Source of the DNA: Zarea fungicola
Taxonomy: Eukaryota; Ascomycota; Sordariomycetes; Hypocreales; Cordycipitaceae
Direction of reading: 5' to 3'
DNA: 53,721 bases
Assembly (NCBI GenBank): GCA_900169235.1
Contig: FWCC01000463.1
Coordinates: 1 to 53,721 of the forward strand
In this document: positions 10,715 through 22,384 of the stretch, piece after piece
Numbering within the stretch: position 1 is the stretch's first letter
How the letters are laid out: each line of letters opens with the position of its first letter
Made by a program: the position numbers and the translations under genes
The notes under the pieces: model-generated
Databases searched by the model: none
What the model saw: the letters and a program-made list of their open reading frames with translations, nothing else
Told to the model about the DNA's origin: nothing

Positions 10715-13700
10715 ATGGAGTACGAGTCCGATGGCACAAGAAGGTTCGAACCGGACGCACAAGAAGCGCAAGATGTAGTTGGCACTGGACGCGAGACACT
10801 TGAAGAGCTGGCGAGCGTTGACGACACGGGACTTGGTGGTCTTCGTGGGCCTGCGGAAGCAAATGGCAGCAACGCGGAAAAACTTTCTTTTTCAACACGC
10901 GAGGGAGACGATGGGCATGAGGACGAAGACAAGCAAAACTTTCTCAATGACTCTGGTGCAGAGAGTCATCGGTCGGACAGCTTGAAAACCCATGTGAGAA
11001 GCTCCAATGCTTCTGGCAGAGCCAAAACTCTCGTAATACAGTAACTAACTTGTGCCCGCAACGAATAGTCTTCACGCGGCCAAGCGCCCCAGCCTCCAGA
11101 GGACAATGAATTATACAGCCCCCTCGGCGTTGAATACGCCGATACACCCGAAACACCTGCCGTAGGCAGAGAATCTCGGCCTTACCTCAGATCTTCTGCT
11201 CCGGAGCAGAGCCATGTGCGGAGAACATCGTCCGTTTCCAGCGGCGACTGGGATTCTGACAGTCGCTTCATCAGGCAAACGTCGTACCACAGCAGCAGCG
11301 ATAGCGCCTATGCAGGGAAGAATACTGTGAGGTTTGCGCGCCGCCAATCGTCTCGCCGTGATCGGCGGCCTGTCTACATCCATCCAGGACGCCGGCAGGA
11401 TGAGGATCACTCCCGCCGTGACTCCTTTGAACGCTGGGAGCGTTACGTATCTGACTCGCCACTGCCTTCCCCGCCAGCCTCCAGAGACAACTCAATCGAC
11501 CCAGCCGCGTACGGCTCTAGAGGAAACCAGGAAAGAGAGAGGTGGGAGAGGGAAGCCGACGATGCCAGCCTGGACATACGTATCCGGGAGCGCAGCCCGA
11601 CCAGGTACAGGAGCCGCGACCGCCGCCGGGACAGACCGGCGAGCCGAAGCTGGAGTCGCACGCGCAGCCGGAGCCGGAGGAGATGGCGCGATCGCAGCAG
11701 AAGTCGTGCGTCAACTCCCCCGGAGCGGCGTCGAACTATTCCGCGCCTGTACAAACCGCCCATCTCCGTCGATCCGGATGACAATGCTGCTAATCTTGCC
11801 CAAAGCGTCACGTTCCGGCAGAAAGGGAACCGTGGCCCTAAAAAAGGTTTACCGCTGGAGTATGGGCCTAGCATGCTCCGGGCGTGGCATAAAAAGCATT
11901 TCGAATTCATCAATGGCGTTGAAACAGAACTAGTCTTGATCAACGCGGCAGAGAGCTTTACGACCGAGGGAGGCAAGAGTGCTGTGACGCTCTACTGCCA
12001 AAAGGATGCGCTTGGCAGGGTGGCCGCGCCGCAGCAGCGACAAATCTATTGGCTGTGAGTAACACGAGCAAGGAAACTATTTGGTCAATGACGGAGACTG
12101 ATGAAGGAATGTCTGCAAGGCATGTGCAGCATACGTCGGATGTCATCAACGCCGTAAAGGTTCGCTCGTTGCCCCCAACCCCCTTCCTCCCTAGTGGCGT
12201 GTGTTGCGCGCATCGTCAGCCGATCCACTGACCAGATATGGTAGAGCCTCATCTCGTGCTGCCCGCTCATCGAAGAGGGCTATTGTGCTCTTGCGCTTGG
12301 CCTGCTGGATGTTGTCTCGCCACAAAATGGAGATCCTGTGCGCAGGGCGAAACATGCCCAGGCAAGAACAATTGTCGCTCGCTATGATGGCGAGTCTGAG
12401 TATGACCCCCTGGACCGTAAAACTGTAACATTCATCTCCACACCCTACTTTGCCTTCCGTGAAAGGCAGCCCGGGCAACCAAGCAGCGACTCCATGCAGA
12501 CGCTGCTGAGCTCGCAACATGGGTACGATGCACCTGGACGCAGAACTGCGACACAAGTGCTATCGGAAACGCAACGGTGGCTTGGTAAGGAGATGATGCA
12601 TGTCGCCCGCATGCGAAGCTTACTTATAGGACCCGGTAGGTAGCCATCGTGCGCTGGTCTTGCCTTGTCGCGTCACAGAGTGCTAACACGAGGAATCTGC
12701 AGAGGTTCTGCTTACCTGGGGTGAGCTGCCCTTGTCGGCTCTTTGCAAGGACAATATAATCATTGATGACAGCGACTCATGGCCGCTGGTTACCGTTAGA
12801 ATAACCGATTTCTATCGCAAGGAGTACTACTCTCACGTCAAGCATGACGTTAGCTTCGCCGTGAGTTTTCGCTCGAGTGACTGACCAGAAATAGTGCCCA
12901 TGCAGCTGCTCACCCTCGCACTACAGGAACTCAACGCTCAGATCATGAGCCTGACCGACGCAACGGAATTCGAGATATTGCAAGATAGGCCAGGTGTCTC
13001 CAGCAAGGTCACTTCAGAGCTCTGGGTCAAGCTTTTAGGGGACGCTTCTACAAACCTCGCTGACATTCACCTTGTCCTGGAGCCTAGACACCCTCGGTTC
13101 CTGAGCGAGGAGTCGGCGGAGCCCTATCGTGAAAGGTCTCGGAAAGGCTCATATTCAATGGAACTGGTGCGCTATCGTCGTCCCAGTTCCAGGAGCTGGA
13201 GTAAGCGCAGGAGCACCTACAGGACCAGCAGCCCATGGAGCCATCGTGCGCCTCGGAGCCGGAGCCGGAGCCGGAGCCGGAGCTGGAGCCGGAATAGGCG
13301 CAGGAGCACTTACAGGGCCGGCAGTCCGTGGAGGGATCGCCAAAGGACGAGGAGCTTCGCATCCACCCGCAGTCTCAACTCGAGAACTGGCGCCATGCAA
13401 CGCTATCGTCCGCCTCCAACGCTTCTCCGAGAGCAGCTTACGAGCTCTCCTGCACCGGTTTCTCCGTACGGCTCTCCCACTCGGAACGATGCCATTGTTC
13501 CAATAAGTTCCAGATCCAGAGTTGTAGCGAGGTGAGTGACTGAATTTGAGTTGAAAAGAGCCGGTAGTAGAGATTCATCACCGTCATCTAAGGATTCCAT
13601 CACTTCTCTACATGTCAGAGGATACATGACAATCACGCTAACACATTGAGCTAGACACAGGGACAATTCACATTCATCTCCAGCTAAGCCGTGGATGTAC

Positions 13701-16539
13701 AAGGTTATTAATGACGAGTCGGTGACGAGAAGAGGCAGCCGTGTATATCAGCTCAGCTCATCCGAAAGCGACAGTGAGACTCGAGAAACGTCAATGAGGC
13801 AGTCCTCTGCCACTTGGGCGCAGAGCTCCTCCCATTTTGAGTCACTAACGGGGCAATCAAGGGGCTCCGAGCCCGCTCGTACGAGCAGTTACAAAGAGCG
13901 GGCTCTGCGTGCAGGTAATACCAGTAACATGGAAGAAGGACAGCAAAGGACGCAGCGTAGGAGACGAAGGTCCTCAGCACAGGCCTGGACAGACAAGGTA
14001 AAGGCGACACAAGGGGTGTTGAACACTGAAGCCAGCCACACAACGCCGTTCCTCCGGTGGCGAGTGACGAAGAGCCATGAGGAGAGCAACAGCGACGAGG
14101 GCAACTATGGCACCATGATTCGGCTGATCAGACAGATTCACACGTCACTTGCGCAGAACAAGCACTACTGCAAGGTGTATGCGGCAACTTACCAGTGCTC
14201 TATGGATAGCCTCTGTAGCCGATACGAGGCTCTCACGGGAGAAGCCCCGCACTTGAAATCCAGTCAGGATTCGATCGATTCTAGGTCAGATGGTTCAAGT
14301 CTCACACGGGCTGCTGGATTGCCCACGGATGGGAGGCAGCAGTCCCCCGACGAGAAGGATTACGGCACGGCTGTCGCCTTTGATCACGCGGAACATCTGT
14401 ATGTCAACACAGTTGAACAGGCCAACACTGCCATTTGTGATTTATTTGCTCAGTCCAAATCCATTCTGGGCCATTTTATGCCGTTGCAGGAGATGGCTGG
14501 ACAAGTGCAGGTAAAGAAAGTGTTAGATCGGTACTGGGGCGCTCTGGATATGATGTTTAGGGTGCGTGTCATGAGTATACTGTCCAACCTCTCGCGGGAT
14601 CTAACTAACGGTTCCATGGATATTAGCACCTTCAACACGCTGCGCGAATGCAGCACTCGGATGGCAAACAGTCGTGGAGAATCTGGGGCAACTGCCAGCG
14701 CACTGAAGTGAGTGGCTCTGCTGGCCATTGCCAGGCGTGTAGCGACAAGACGGAGTATAGCCTGGTCGACGCCCTGGAGCATTTACACGCAAGCAGCGCA
14801 TTCCCCAGGTCGCATGCCATTCCAGAAAGGCCGCACGAAGACCCTTGTATCGTCTGGCTCCAGCACATTGACAACCCCCGGACGCACAGACAATTCAGCG
14901 ACCTGCTGGCCAACCTGCAAGACTTTAATGAGGATCTGAAGCAAATATCTGAACTCTCCAGAGAGCTCCACCTCAGTGTGGCTCGGCCTAGAATACAGGC
15001 GCGGGTGAGTGTTGGGGAGGGTGACCGTCGCGACAGCAGAGGGACAACGACCAAGAATAGTAGCCTCCATCATGGCGAGAACGGAGGAGGCAGTAGTAGT
15101 AGTAGGCATGCTGCTGCTGTCAAGGACGAGACGGCGCACAACGGTCACGTACCAAACGGACACAAAGAGCCGCCGCCGCGCAGCAGCCACGCCGCGTCGT
15201 CGTCCGAGACGACGCCTGCGCTGCCGGGAAGCCTCCTCGACTCGTTTGAGTGCATCCTGACGCTCTTCACCGTGCAGGCGCGCGTCGTCGTCCTCCGCAT
15301 GAGAGAGTTTGACCACGGAAAGACGTGGACGCGGCGCGCATTCAAGGCGGAAAAGGAATGCATCACCCTCGTCGGCAGGGTTACGGCCTACCTGGAGCGC
15401 GCCAAGCAGGACCTGATCCTCAGCATCGTGGCCAAGGACCACAAGTCTGTCCGGCTCGGCGCCGTGGGCCCAGAGTACATCACGGGGATGCTCATATCCA
15501 ACGTGCAGACGGGCGTCTTTCGCCTCGGGGCCGCCGGGTCGTCCAGGGTGATGATGGAGAGCATGGCTGGCACCACCGCCGGCGGCGGGGGCGGCGGGGA
15601 GCTTCTTCGCCGGGGCACGAGGCGCAGTCTGGTGACCTGGACGGACGATTTCGGCCAGAAAGAGGCCAGCACCGCGACGCAGAGGTCGGCCCAACCAGGA
15701 GCAGCAGCGGCGGGCACGCAGGCGGCGACGTCGCTAGACTTCCTGGCCCTGTATACAGAGCATGCCCGTGCCCTCGAATTCAGCGCCAGCGTCAATCCGC
15801 GGCGGCGAGCGTTTCTGGCCATCCGCGCGCTCGAGGACGAGCTGCGGGCGATCAAGAGCATCTGCGCGCTGCAGCTGCACTGCCTCGACAACACGATCCG
15901 CACCATGGATCCGCTTTCGTTTCGAGTGACGGACCGGGAGAGGGAGGTGCGGTTCCCGCTGGAGCTCAAGGTGCTCCTGGACTCAAAGGGAGACCGGCAG
16001 CGCGAGACGGAAGACCTGGCCGTGATGCTGGAGTGGATGGGTGACCTGCGGCAGAGGGTGATTGAGAGCATCGAGGTGCTGGACGAAGGGCACGGGAAAG
16101 CCATTCGCGTCTTTACCCTGGTGACGCTCTTTTTCTTGCCGCTGTGAGTATAAACTGTAAAGATGATATTGTGTACACTGATTAACCCTGGTCTCGCAGA
16201 TCCTTTGTCACCGGCTTTTTTGGCATGAATACGGCCGATGTCCGTGACATGACACTGTCCTCGAGCCTGTACTGGGCCGTCGCCGTGCCCGTCACGCTTT
16301 CCGTTCTCGGTCTGGCATATCTGTACGGGTATAAATGGGAGGCCTTGACGAGGCGCGCCACGGGCCGAAGCTGGTTGGAGCAGGGCGTGGCGTATGCGAA
16401 TGGCGAGGCGGGTTCGGTTCGCCGTGGTTTCATGCACAACACCTTGGCAAGGTTAAGGTTTGATAAGAGGAACAAGACCATAGACAGCTATAATTGGCGT
16501 GGTACGAAACTGCTGGAGAAATACCCGCAGGCAGTATAG
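10715..16539 (+). CDS. Giant CorA-like Mg2+ transporter family protein with Arg/Ser-rich segments
   Basis: Nine exons: 10715-11032, 11102(or 11069)-12054, 12120-12159, 12245-12635, 12703-12860, 12906-13531, 13661-14707, 14761-16143 and 16200-16539, about 1,751 residues. The C-terminus has the CorA arrangement. The first helix (VFTLVTLFFLPLSFVTGFF) runs into the GMN signature (GMNTADVRD, about residue 1647), followed by a second helix (LYWAVAVPVTLSVLGLAYLYGY). CorA proteins form pentameric Mg2+/divalent channels, but large fungal members are of uncertain function. The long cytosolic N-terminal part has RS-type segments near residues 267-313 and 706-775. Frame is kept at every junction given. 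The first intron acceptor is ambiguous (11069, 11093 or 11102), and exon 4's start and the exon 7/8 junction are inferred. The ATG at 10715 is the first plausible start. Confidence 0.78.
13160..13375 (+). repeat. In-gene repeats encoding Arg/Ser-rich segment
   Basis: Within exon 6, near-identical copies encoding RRSTYRTSSPW and RRSTYRAGSPW start at about 13207 and 13300, roughly 93 bp apart. Between them is a hexamer run (GGAGCC units, about 13255-13292) encoding alternating Arg and Ser. The segment resembles RS domains of splicing factors but sits in a CorA-like membrane protein. It is probably length-variable among strains. Confidence 0.75.
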
Positions 16540-19500
16540 GAAATCACAACGTGCACATATCTACATGCAGGACCTCCTCCTATTACCGTAGATGTAGTGT
16601 AGCAATGTGAACCTACAGGCTAGCTGCTACGCAGCCTGTTAAGATTAGAGGTTCTGCTACTTGCTAGCAGGCACCTGGCCAAGTACAAGAAGATGACAGT
16701 CATGGGGCTACTGGTGACCTGATATTCCCACTGATTGTCCCACTTCTATACCCGAAAGAGAGTGGCTGTGGTGTATATTTGGGATGATTTATTTGTAATT
16801 CCACAACAAAGCAAGAAAGAAAATTCTTGAAAAATACAAGGATAAAAAGGAGAAATAACTTTGGTTGATATGCAGTTTGGAAAGAGAAAAGGAGAGGAGG
16901 ATAGGCGGTGCGAGTTGGACGATCAGGGCGGGTGATGCAACGTGTGGAGCAAGAACGTCGGGGGGTGAGACCTTTATTATTAGTATCTACACCCCGTAAT
17001 GCTTTGTCAACCTGGTGGTGAATGCATACCTGGATGTGTAGTTGGAAAGCCAGTGAGATGCTTGATATGATGCTTATTTGATTTTAATAAAATGAGATTT
17101 TTTAGCATCCACCTCGTGGTGTCGCTTGTCCCTCTTAGTAGTGCCTACCAGCGGCAGGCAAGGCAAGTAAGTGGACGTTTTATTGTGTAGTTTTTTTTTT
17201 AATTAAATTAAATTAAATTTTCCTAGACAATGTAGCAACTGGTAGAGCAGCGCCTGTTATATGAGACAGGACAGGCAAAGAACTGGACCGTGATGTGCAA
17301 AACAATGGGCAAAGCTGGGGTCTGCGCGTATGGTGATGCAAAATTGGGGACGATTGGGACAAATTGGAGAGAGATGACGGTGAGATGCCTGTTCACTGTA
17401 GGGGTTTCATAGTTGGATGTGCAATTCCACTTTGCTAAAATCAAGGCTGAGAGGAAACAAGGGATACAAAGAGACCGTCCACTACTCCGTAGTTGATGCA
17501 GGTCTCGTTCAGATGCTGCCTAATTGGACCAAGGATGATACTGGTACAAGCTAGTAACTACAGTTTTTGTAATGAGGAGTGGGGACTGGGGGACCCTGCA
17601 CAGTTGTTTGTAATAAGTTAGGTGACTAGGTTCAAGGTGAAGGTGCTTCCAGATGGGCTTGGCATTCAGCCTGATGCACAGGCAATTGGAAAAATAGGGG
17701 CCGGAATGAGCTGGAGTATTGATGAAGTTGCAGATGGACGTCATGACGAGACATGAATTAACGTTGAATGATGACAAGAGAGAAGTGTGCTGGTGGCAGG
17801 GCATGGCCAAGATGCAAGGGCTTTTCAATGATGGGGCTTGTGGGAAGACGGTTCATCTTGGAGGATAGGGCTGGTGAGGAAGACGGTTCATCTTGGAAGA
17901 TTATGGGGCAGGGAGCTGAAGTGAGTGCCAAGCTTTCTTGCACACTTGTCTTGATGAAGATGGTTTGCATGGGTGTGGTTGCTGACAGGGGTGGTAGACA
18001 CGGACGAGAAATAATGAGCCAGTAGAGATGCTCAAAAAAGATCCCTTGTTGCTGATGGAGCAATGTGCTCCGTGTGTGTATTAAATGGGTATCGTGAGTT
18101 TAAATGGGCTGGGCTGGAGAGATGATGGCAATCAAAGAGCGGGTTACCCCTGTTTCGCCGTACGGATCGACTGGCGAAGCAGGGATGCGTCACAGTTGAG
18201 GTCGGCCTACTGTCCGGCTCTCCTTTGTGGTTGGTGCCTGAGAAGCGTGCACGCGACAGTGGGAATACCGGCATTTCCAGAGCATTTTGGCGGAATTTCC
18301 GGACAAAGACCTGCGCATTTTGTTTTTATACACAAGTGTTGGCAAGCGGAGATTAAGCATCCGACAATGCAATTGCAGAGACGTTCCGTGGACACGGATA
18401 AGCCGAGTTGAGGAGATGGAGGGAGTCGGTGTATAGAGTACCAGAAGTAGCTAGCGAATGGGTCCAAGTGGGATGTACTCGGTACAGAGTCCGAAAATGG
18501 CAATGAGCAAAAATTGCGGTTTTCGCCCGACGCTCCTAATCTCTCGGGACCGGCCAAACTCCACAGTACCTAAATACCCAGTAGCCTACTTGCCTACCTG
18601 TTTGCTTGTTGCCTGTACAATATCATGCAGGGGGCACAGGCTTTGTTACAGTGGGCAAAAGACGTTGTGGCCGCCCGAGTGCATCCACCCACATGGCTTG
18701 ATGGCGTCTCCGAGTCCCCCATCGCGCACCGTTGTCCCAAAGTGGCATCAAGTCACACATTTGCGATCAGCTTTGTAAGAGTTGAGCGCTAGCAGAAATA
18801 AAACAGGGGAAATGGCAATCATGGACGGAAGTGGCAGAGATTGCCACAACGACGCGTCAGGGATGATGAGTGCCTCGTCACTGTAGACACTTTGACACTG
18901 TCCGCCGTAGGCCTTTCTTTTTTCTTTGCTGATGCAAGTCCCAGTAAATGATGGGTAAGACGTGCATAGTACTATATTACTTCAGTGAGGGAAATGATTT
19001 AATTAATACAAGGTCGAAAGGATTGCCTATTTGCCTATTCAGTGGCGAGGCTTGCATGCGCCCCATTTGCGCCACATGCAACCGCCCAGCTCTCCACCAA
19101 TCAGAGTCGGGCAGTCACACGACCAGCCTCCATCCCGCCTCAGCCGCGTCCCATTCTCCTCTCTCTTCTCCATTCGTCTCCATTGTCTTCCCCATTACTT
19201 TTGGCCTGCTAATCATTATTCGCTACCGAGATTGCGAGACCATGTTTATTCAGGCAATTGGTCGCGCCCAAGTGAGCTAGCGCTGCCCGCCTACCGTGCA
19301 CTGGTTGACTGGCTATCTTTTCCATCTCACACCCGGCATCATGTACCCGCAAATCCTACCGGCAACATTGAGCCGTTTCTGCCTCCACCCCTAGAAGCTG
19401 TACCTTGCCAACTTGCTAGGTGCTGGGGGGATGGGTAAGTTTTACCAGTAGTTGAGACTAGTTGCTACTGGCTTACTGGTTAACTGGAGCAACTTGTTAC

Positions 19501-19811
19501 TTGGTGGCTCTTGATCTGCTCAGCAAACGGCCACCATCACTTGTTTCGTTTCTCATGCTCATTCATTCCTTTTTTCTTTTCCTGCTTCATCGCCGGCATG
19601 ACCAAGAGTGATTTCATAGTCTCATCCCGTCTTGCGCTTCTCGCCTAGTTTTCGTCTTCGTCCCCGTCTCTCTTGTCGTCTTTTCCGTCATTTCGAAACA
19701 AACCACGCCACGAGGCCACTCTACAACACCGCTTGTTGCCATCGCCATTCAACGTCACTGAACTCCAAACGCCGTCACTGTCGACCCCAAACCCCCGCTG
19801 CGCGTGCCACC
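16540..19811. other. Large non-coding interval upstream of the sulfatase-like gene
   Basis: This 3.3-kb interval has no supported gene. It includes a T-run followed by AAATT repeats near 17191-17220, a 19-bp direct repeat (17844-17862 and 17879-17897) and, from about 19110 to the start codon, a C/T-rich stretch typical of a long fungal promoter and leader. The frame continues open upstream of the chosen start (19632-19811), but its sequence is low-complexity and unlike a protein N-terminus. A long 5' UTR or an unrecognised non-coding RNA is possible. Confidence 0.5.
17844..17897. repeat. Short direct repeat
   Basis: The 19-mer GAAGACGGTTCATCTTGGA occurs at 17844-17862 and again at 17879-17897, a period of 35 bp, with similar flanking GAGG/GGTGAGG sequence. 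It is a simple local duplication in non-coding DNA. Confidence 0.8.
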
Positions 19812-22325
19812 ATGGACCGCGTACGCCGTCTGCTCGCCACATTCATCTCGCGATTCGCCAACCGCCGCTATGTCTTTGCCCTCGCCGTCGTCAGCGTCAT
19901 AGCCGCCAAGGCCGTCCACATTGATGCCCATCTCGACGCCCTCTCACCAACCGACCTGCTGCAATGGGGCCCCTCCTTCTTTTTCCAGGACTCGATTCTC
20001 CTCTTGCTGATTCGGCTCCTGCTCTTCGCCCACGGCCCCTGGCTCGCCGTCATTGGTACCGCCATATCATCCTTCCTCGTCCTGCTTGTCCTGGCTCTCG
20101 CCTGCATCAGCATCTCCTTCTTCGCCGTCGCAGGCAATGAACTCCACTGGCGCAATGTCGCTCTCGCCGGCGACTCCTCCTCCTGGAGCACCCTGCTCGC
20201 CGGTCTCTTCTCTCTCTGCGTCACCCTCGCTGCCATCCTTGTTGCCAGCTGGCTCCTCCAGGATATTTGCTACCTATTTGCCACGGCTGCCATTGACATG
20301 ATCAAGTTCCCCTTCACCTTCATCTACTCGCGATTCTCCCCCGGCCGCAAAACCGCCTCCGCCTTCAAGTACGACAACGTGCCCCAACACGACGCTGAAG
20401 GTGGCATGCCGCAGCACTATACCGACGATGAGATGGGCGCCCCCGAACCAAAGGCTGCCACCCCGCCCAGCCGCCGCAGCGCCCTTCTCCGCCTGGCCCT
20501 CAACCTCGTCGTGGCTGCTGCCATTTTCGCCCAGCTCATTTCATATGCCACACGTCCCGATGAAACCTCGGTCGTCTTCATGTCCTGGACATTGCCGCTT
20601 GTCCCCTTTATGGACTTTGCCCATGCTTCGCCCAATCTCGCCAACCTGCTGTCCTACCACGGCCAAAAGTTCAACTACGAAAACATGACGGCCCTGACTG
20701 ATCCCGTTCCCTTCAACTGGCTGCCCAAGGATGTCGAGCTGCCTGGCTTCCAGGACTGGCAGCAGAACAAGGAGCACTACAACCCCGACGCCGATCCTCT
20801 CAAAATCTCAAATCTCGACGACCCTCTCCTCCAGCCCCTCCGCGACATGCTTCACGACGTTCCCATTCGCAACATCATGCTCATCAAGCTCGAGAGCACC
20901 CGCAAAGATGTCTTCCCCATCAAAAAGGGCGGCTTCATCTGGGACAAGCTTCAAAACTCCTTCCAAAACAAGTCTCTGCCCGAAGCCGCCCAGCAGCGCC
21001 TTGCCACCTTGACACCCAATGCCAATCTCATCACCGGCGACTACGACGACGGCTTTGACCACCCCGCCCAGCCCCGCCGCGGCGGTATCAATGTCAACAA
21101 CTGCCACACCACCGGAACATATACTCTCAAGAGCCTCCCAGGCACTCTATGCGGCATCACCCCTCTCGTCGCCGACATGAATCAAGAGTATCTCAGCCAC
21201 GTCTATCAGCCCTGTCTCCCCCAGATCTTCAATGCCTTCAATATCATTGGAAACGACGCTCAAGGCAAATCGCAAGATAACTTCAAGTCCTACAAATGGA
21301 ACTCCTTGTTTATGCAGTCCGTCACAAACTCGTTTGACAAGCAGGATCAGCTCATGCCCGTCCTCGGCTACCCGCGCGAAAAGTTTATCTACTCGGAGTA
21401 TCTTCGCTCCGACGAAGCCAAGTTTGGCAAAACCGACATTGAGGACATCAACTACTATGGCATGCCCGAGTACGCCATTGAAAAGTACGTCAAGGACGCC
21501 TTTGCCTCGGCCAAGAAGAACAACGAGCGTGTCTTCCTCTCCCACTTGACCAGCACCGCCCATCACCCCTTTGCTCTGCCCAAGGATGAGCCCTCGGTCA
21601 GACTCACTGAGGAGGCCAGCCTGCAGGACCTCTCCGGCTACACCAATGCTGCCGGCTTTGTCGACCGTTGGCTCGGCAAGATTCTCGACATTCTCGACGA
21701 GACGGGTGCTGCCAACGAGACACTAATCATCTATGTCGGAGATCATGGCCTCTCCATTGCCGAAAACAATGCCGTCACTCCCTACTACCAGCCCAACATT
21801 GGCAACTTTCACGTCCCTCTGGTGCTCTCACACCCTGCCCTGCCGCCCGTCGATGTCAATGACGTGGTCAACTCCAACATGATTCTGCCCACCATTCTCG
21901 ATTTGCTCATTGAAACCGGCTCCCTCAACGAGGCTCACACCACCGCCGCCCGTGATCTTGTCAAGAACTATGAGGGACAGTCTCTCATCCGGCCCTTGCA
22001 CAGCCATCCCGAAAACCCCGACATGGGCGGCTGGCAATTCACCGTCATGAACCCCGGCCGCGCCACCCTCTCCGTCCGCGATGCCCGCCACCCCCACTGG
22101 CGCATCGTCGTCCCGATTGTCGCCGATATCGAATGGCGATTCACAGACACCACTGTCGATGCCCACGAAAACAACCCCGTTGTCGACTTTGGCTATCCCA
22201 AGTTTCTCAACAAGGTCAAGAAGGCATCCGGTGAAGCCGCTGCCAACTGGGTTGACGAAGCCGCCTTTGTCACTCGCTGGTGGGTTGAGGATAATGCTCG
22301 TCGTTGGCGCTACGCCCCTGCATAG
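19812..22325 (+). CDS. Membrane-anchored sulfatase / LTA-synthase-like alkaline-phosphatase-superfamily enzyme
   Basis: The start at 19812 has a good context (CCACCATGG) and gives 837 residues without introns. About five hydrophobic helices lie in residues 19-185, with another near 223-245. An extracytoplasmic catalytic domain follows. It shows the metal-binding strand NIMLIKLESTRKD (about 353), the region expected to hold the nucleophile, TGTYTLKSLPGTLCG (about 432, Thr candidate), STAHHPF (about 580) and the metal-binding GDHGLS (about 642). The topology resembles bacterial lipoteichoic-acid synthase and phosphoglycerol transferases. Fungal relatives are annotated as sulfatase-domain proteins without a proven substrate. 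The reaction may be hydrolysis or transfer of a phospho- or sulfo-head group at the cell surface (inference). Confidence 0.82.
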   Translation: MDRVRRLLATFISRFANRRYVFALAVVSVIAAKAVHIDAHLDALSPTDLLQWGPSFFFQDSILLLLIRLLLFAHGPWLAVIGTAISSFLVLLVLALACISISFFAVAGNELHWRNVALAGDSSSWSTLLAGLFSLCVTLAAILVASWLLQDICYLFATAAIDMIKFPFTFIYSRFSPGRKTASAFKYDNVPQHDAEGGMPQHYTDDEMGAPEPKAATPPSRRSALLRLALNLVVAAAIFAQLISYATRPDETSVVFMSWTLPLVPFMDFAHASPNLANLLSYHGQKFNYENMTALTDPVPFNWLPKDVELPGFQDWQQNKEHYNPDADPLKISNLDDPLLQPLRDMLHDVPIRNIMLIKLESTRKDVFPIKKGGFIWDKLQNSFQNKSLPEAAQQRLATLTPNANLITGDYDDGFDHPAQPRRGGINVNNCHTTGTYTLKSLPGTLCGITPLVADMNQEYLSHVYQPCLPQIFNAFNIIGNDAQGKSQDNFKSYKWNSLFMQSVTNSFDKQDQLMPVLGYPREKFIYSEYLRSDEAKFGKTDIEDINYYGMPEYAIEKYVKDAFASAKKNNERVFLSHLTSTAHHPFALPKDEPSVRLTEEASLQDLSGYTNAAGFVDRWLGKILDILDETGAANETLIIYVGDHGLSIAENNAVTPYYQPNIGNFHVPLVLSHPALPPVDVNDVVNSNMILPTILDLLIETGSLNEAHTTAARDLVKNYEGQSLIRPLHSHPENPDMGGWQFTVMNPGRATLSVRDARHPHWRIVVPIVADIEWRFTDTTVDAHENNPVVDFGYPKFLNKVKKASGEAAANWVDEAAFVTRWWVEDNARRWRYAPA

Positions 22326-22330
22326 CCTTC

Positions 22331-22384
22331 TAAGGCCATGTTCAAGGCCATGTTCCAAGGCCATGTCTTAAAGGCCATGTTTTT
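22331..22384. repeat. AAGGCCATGT short tandem copies
   Basis: Just after the sulfatase-like stop codon the decamer AAGGCCATGT occurs four times within about 55 bp (near 22332, 22344, 22357 and 22371), with spacing of 12-14 bp. It lies in the probable 3' UTR. Copy number may vary. A role in 3' processing or RNA binding is speculation. Confidence 0.75.

Noticed and set aside
14783..15694. Minus-strand frame of 303 codons
   Set aside because: It is antisense shadow of CorA-like exon 8, with composition dominated by Arg/Ala/Pro.
15388..16437. Minus-strand frame of 349 codons
   Set aside because: It is antisense to the conserved CorA-like C-terminal exons and runs through the intron. No family features were seen.
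17520..18063. Overlapping minus frames in the 3.3-kb interval
   Set aside because: They have a Ser/Pro/Leu-rich composition, no splice-consistent extension and no recognised domain.
19632..19811. N-terminal 60-codon extension of the sulfatase-like frame
   Set aside because: The extension is low-complexity Arg/His/Ser text in a pyrimidine-rich leader, and the ATG at 19812 has a strong CCACCATGG context and starts the membrane-anchor region.
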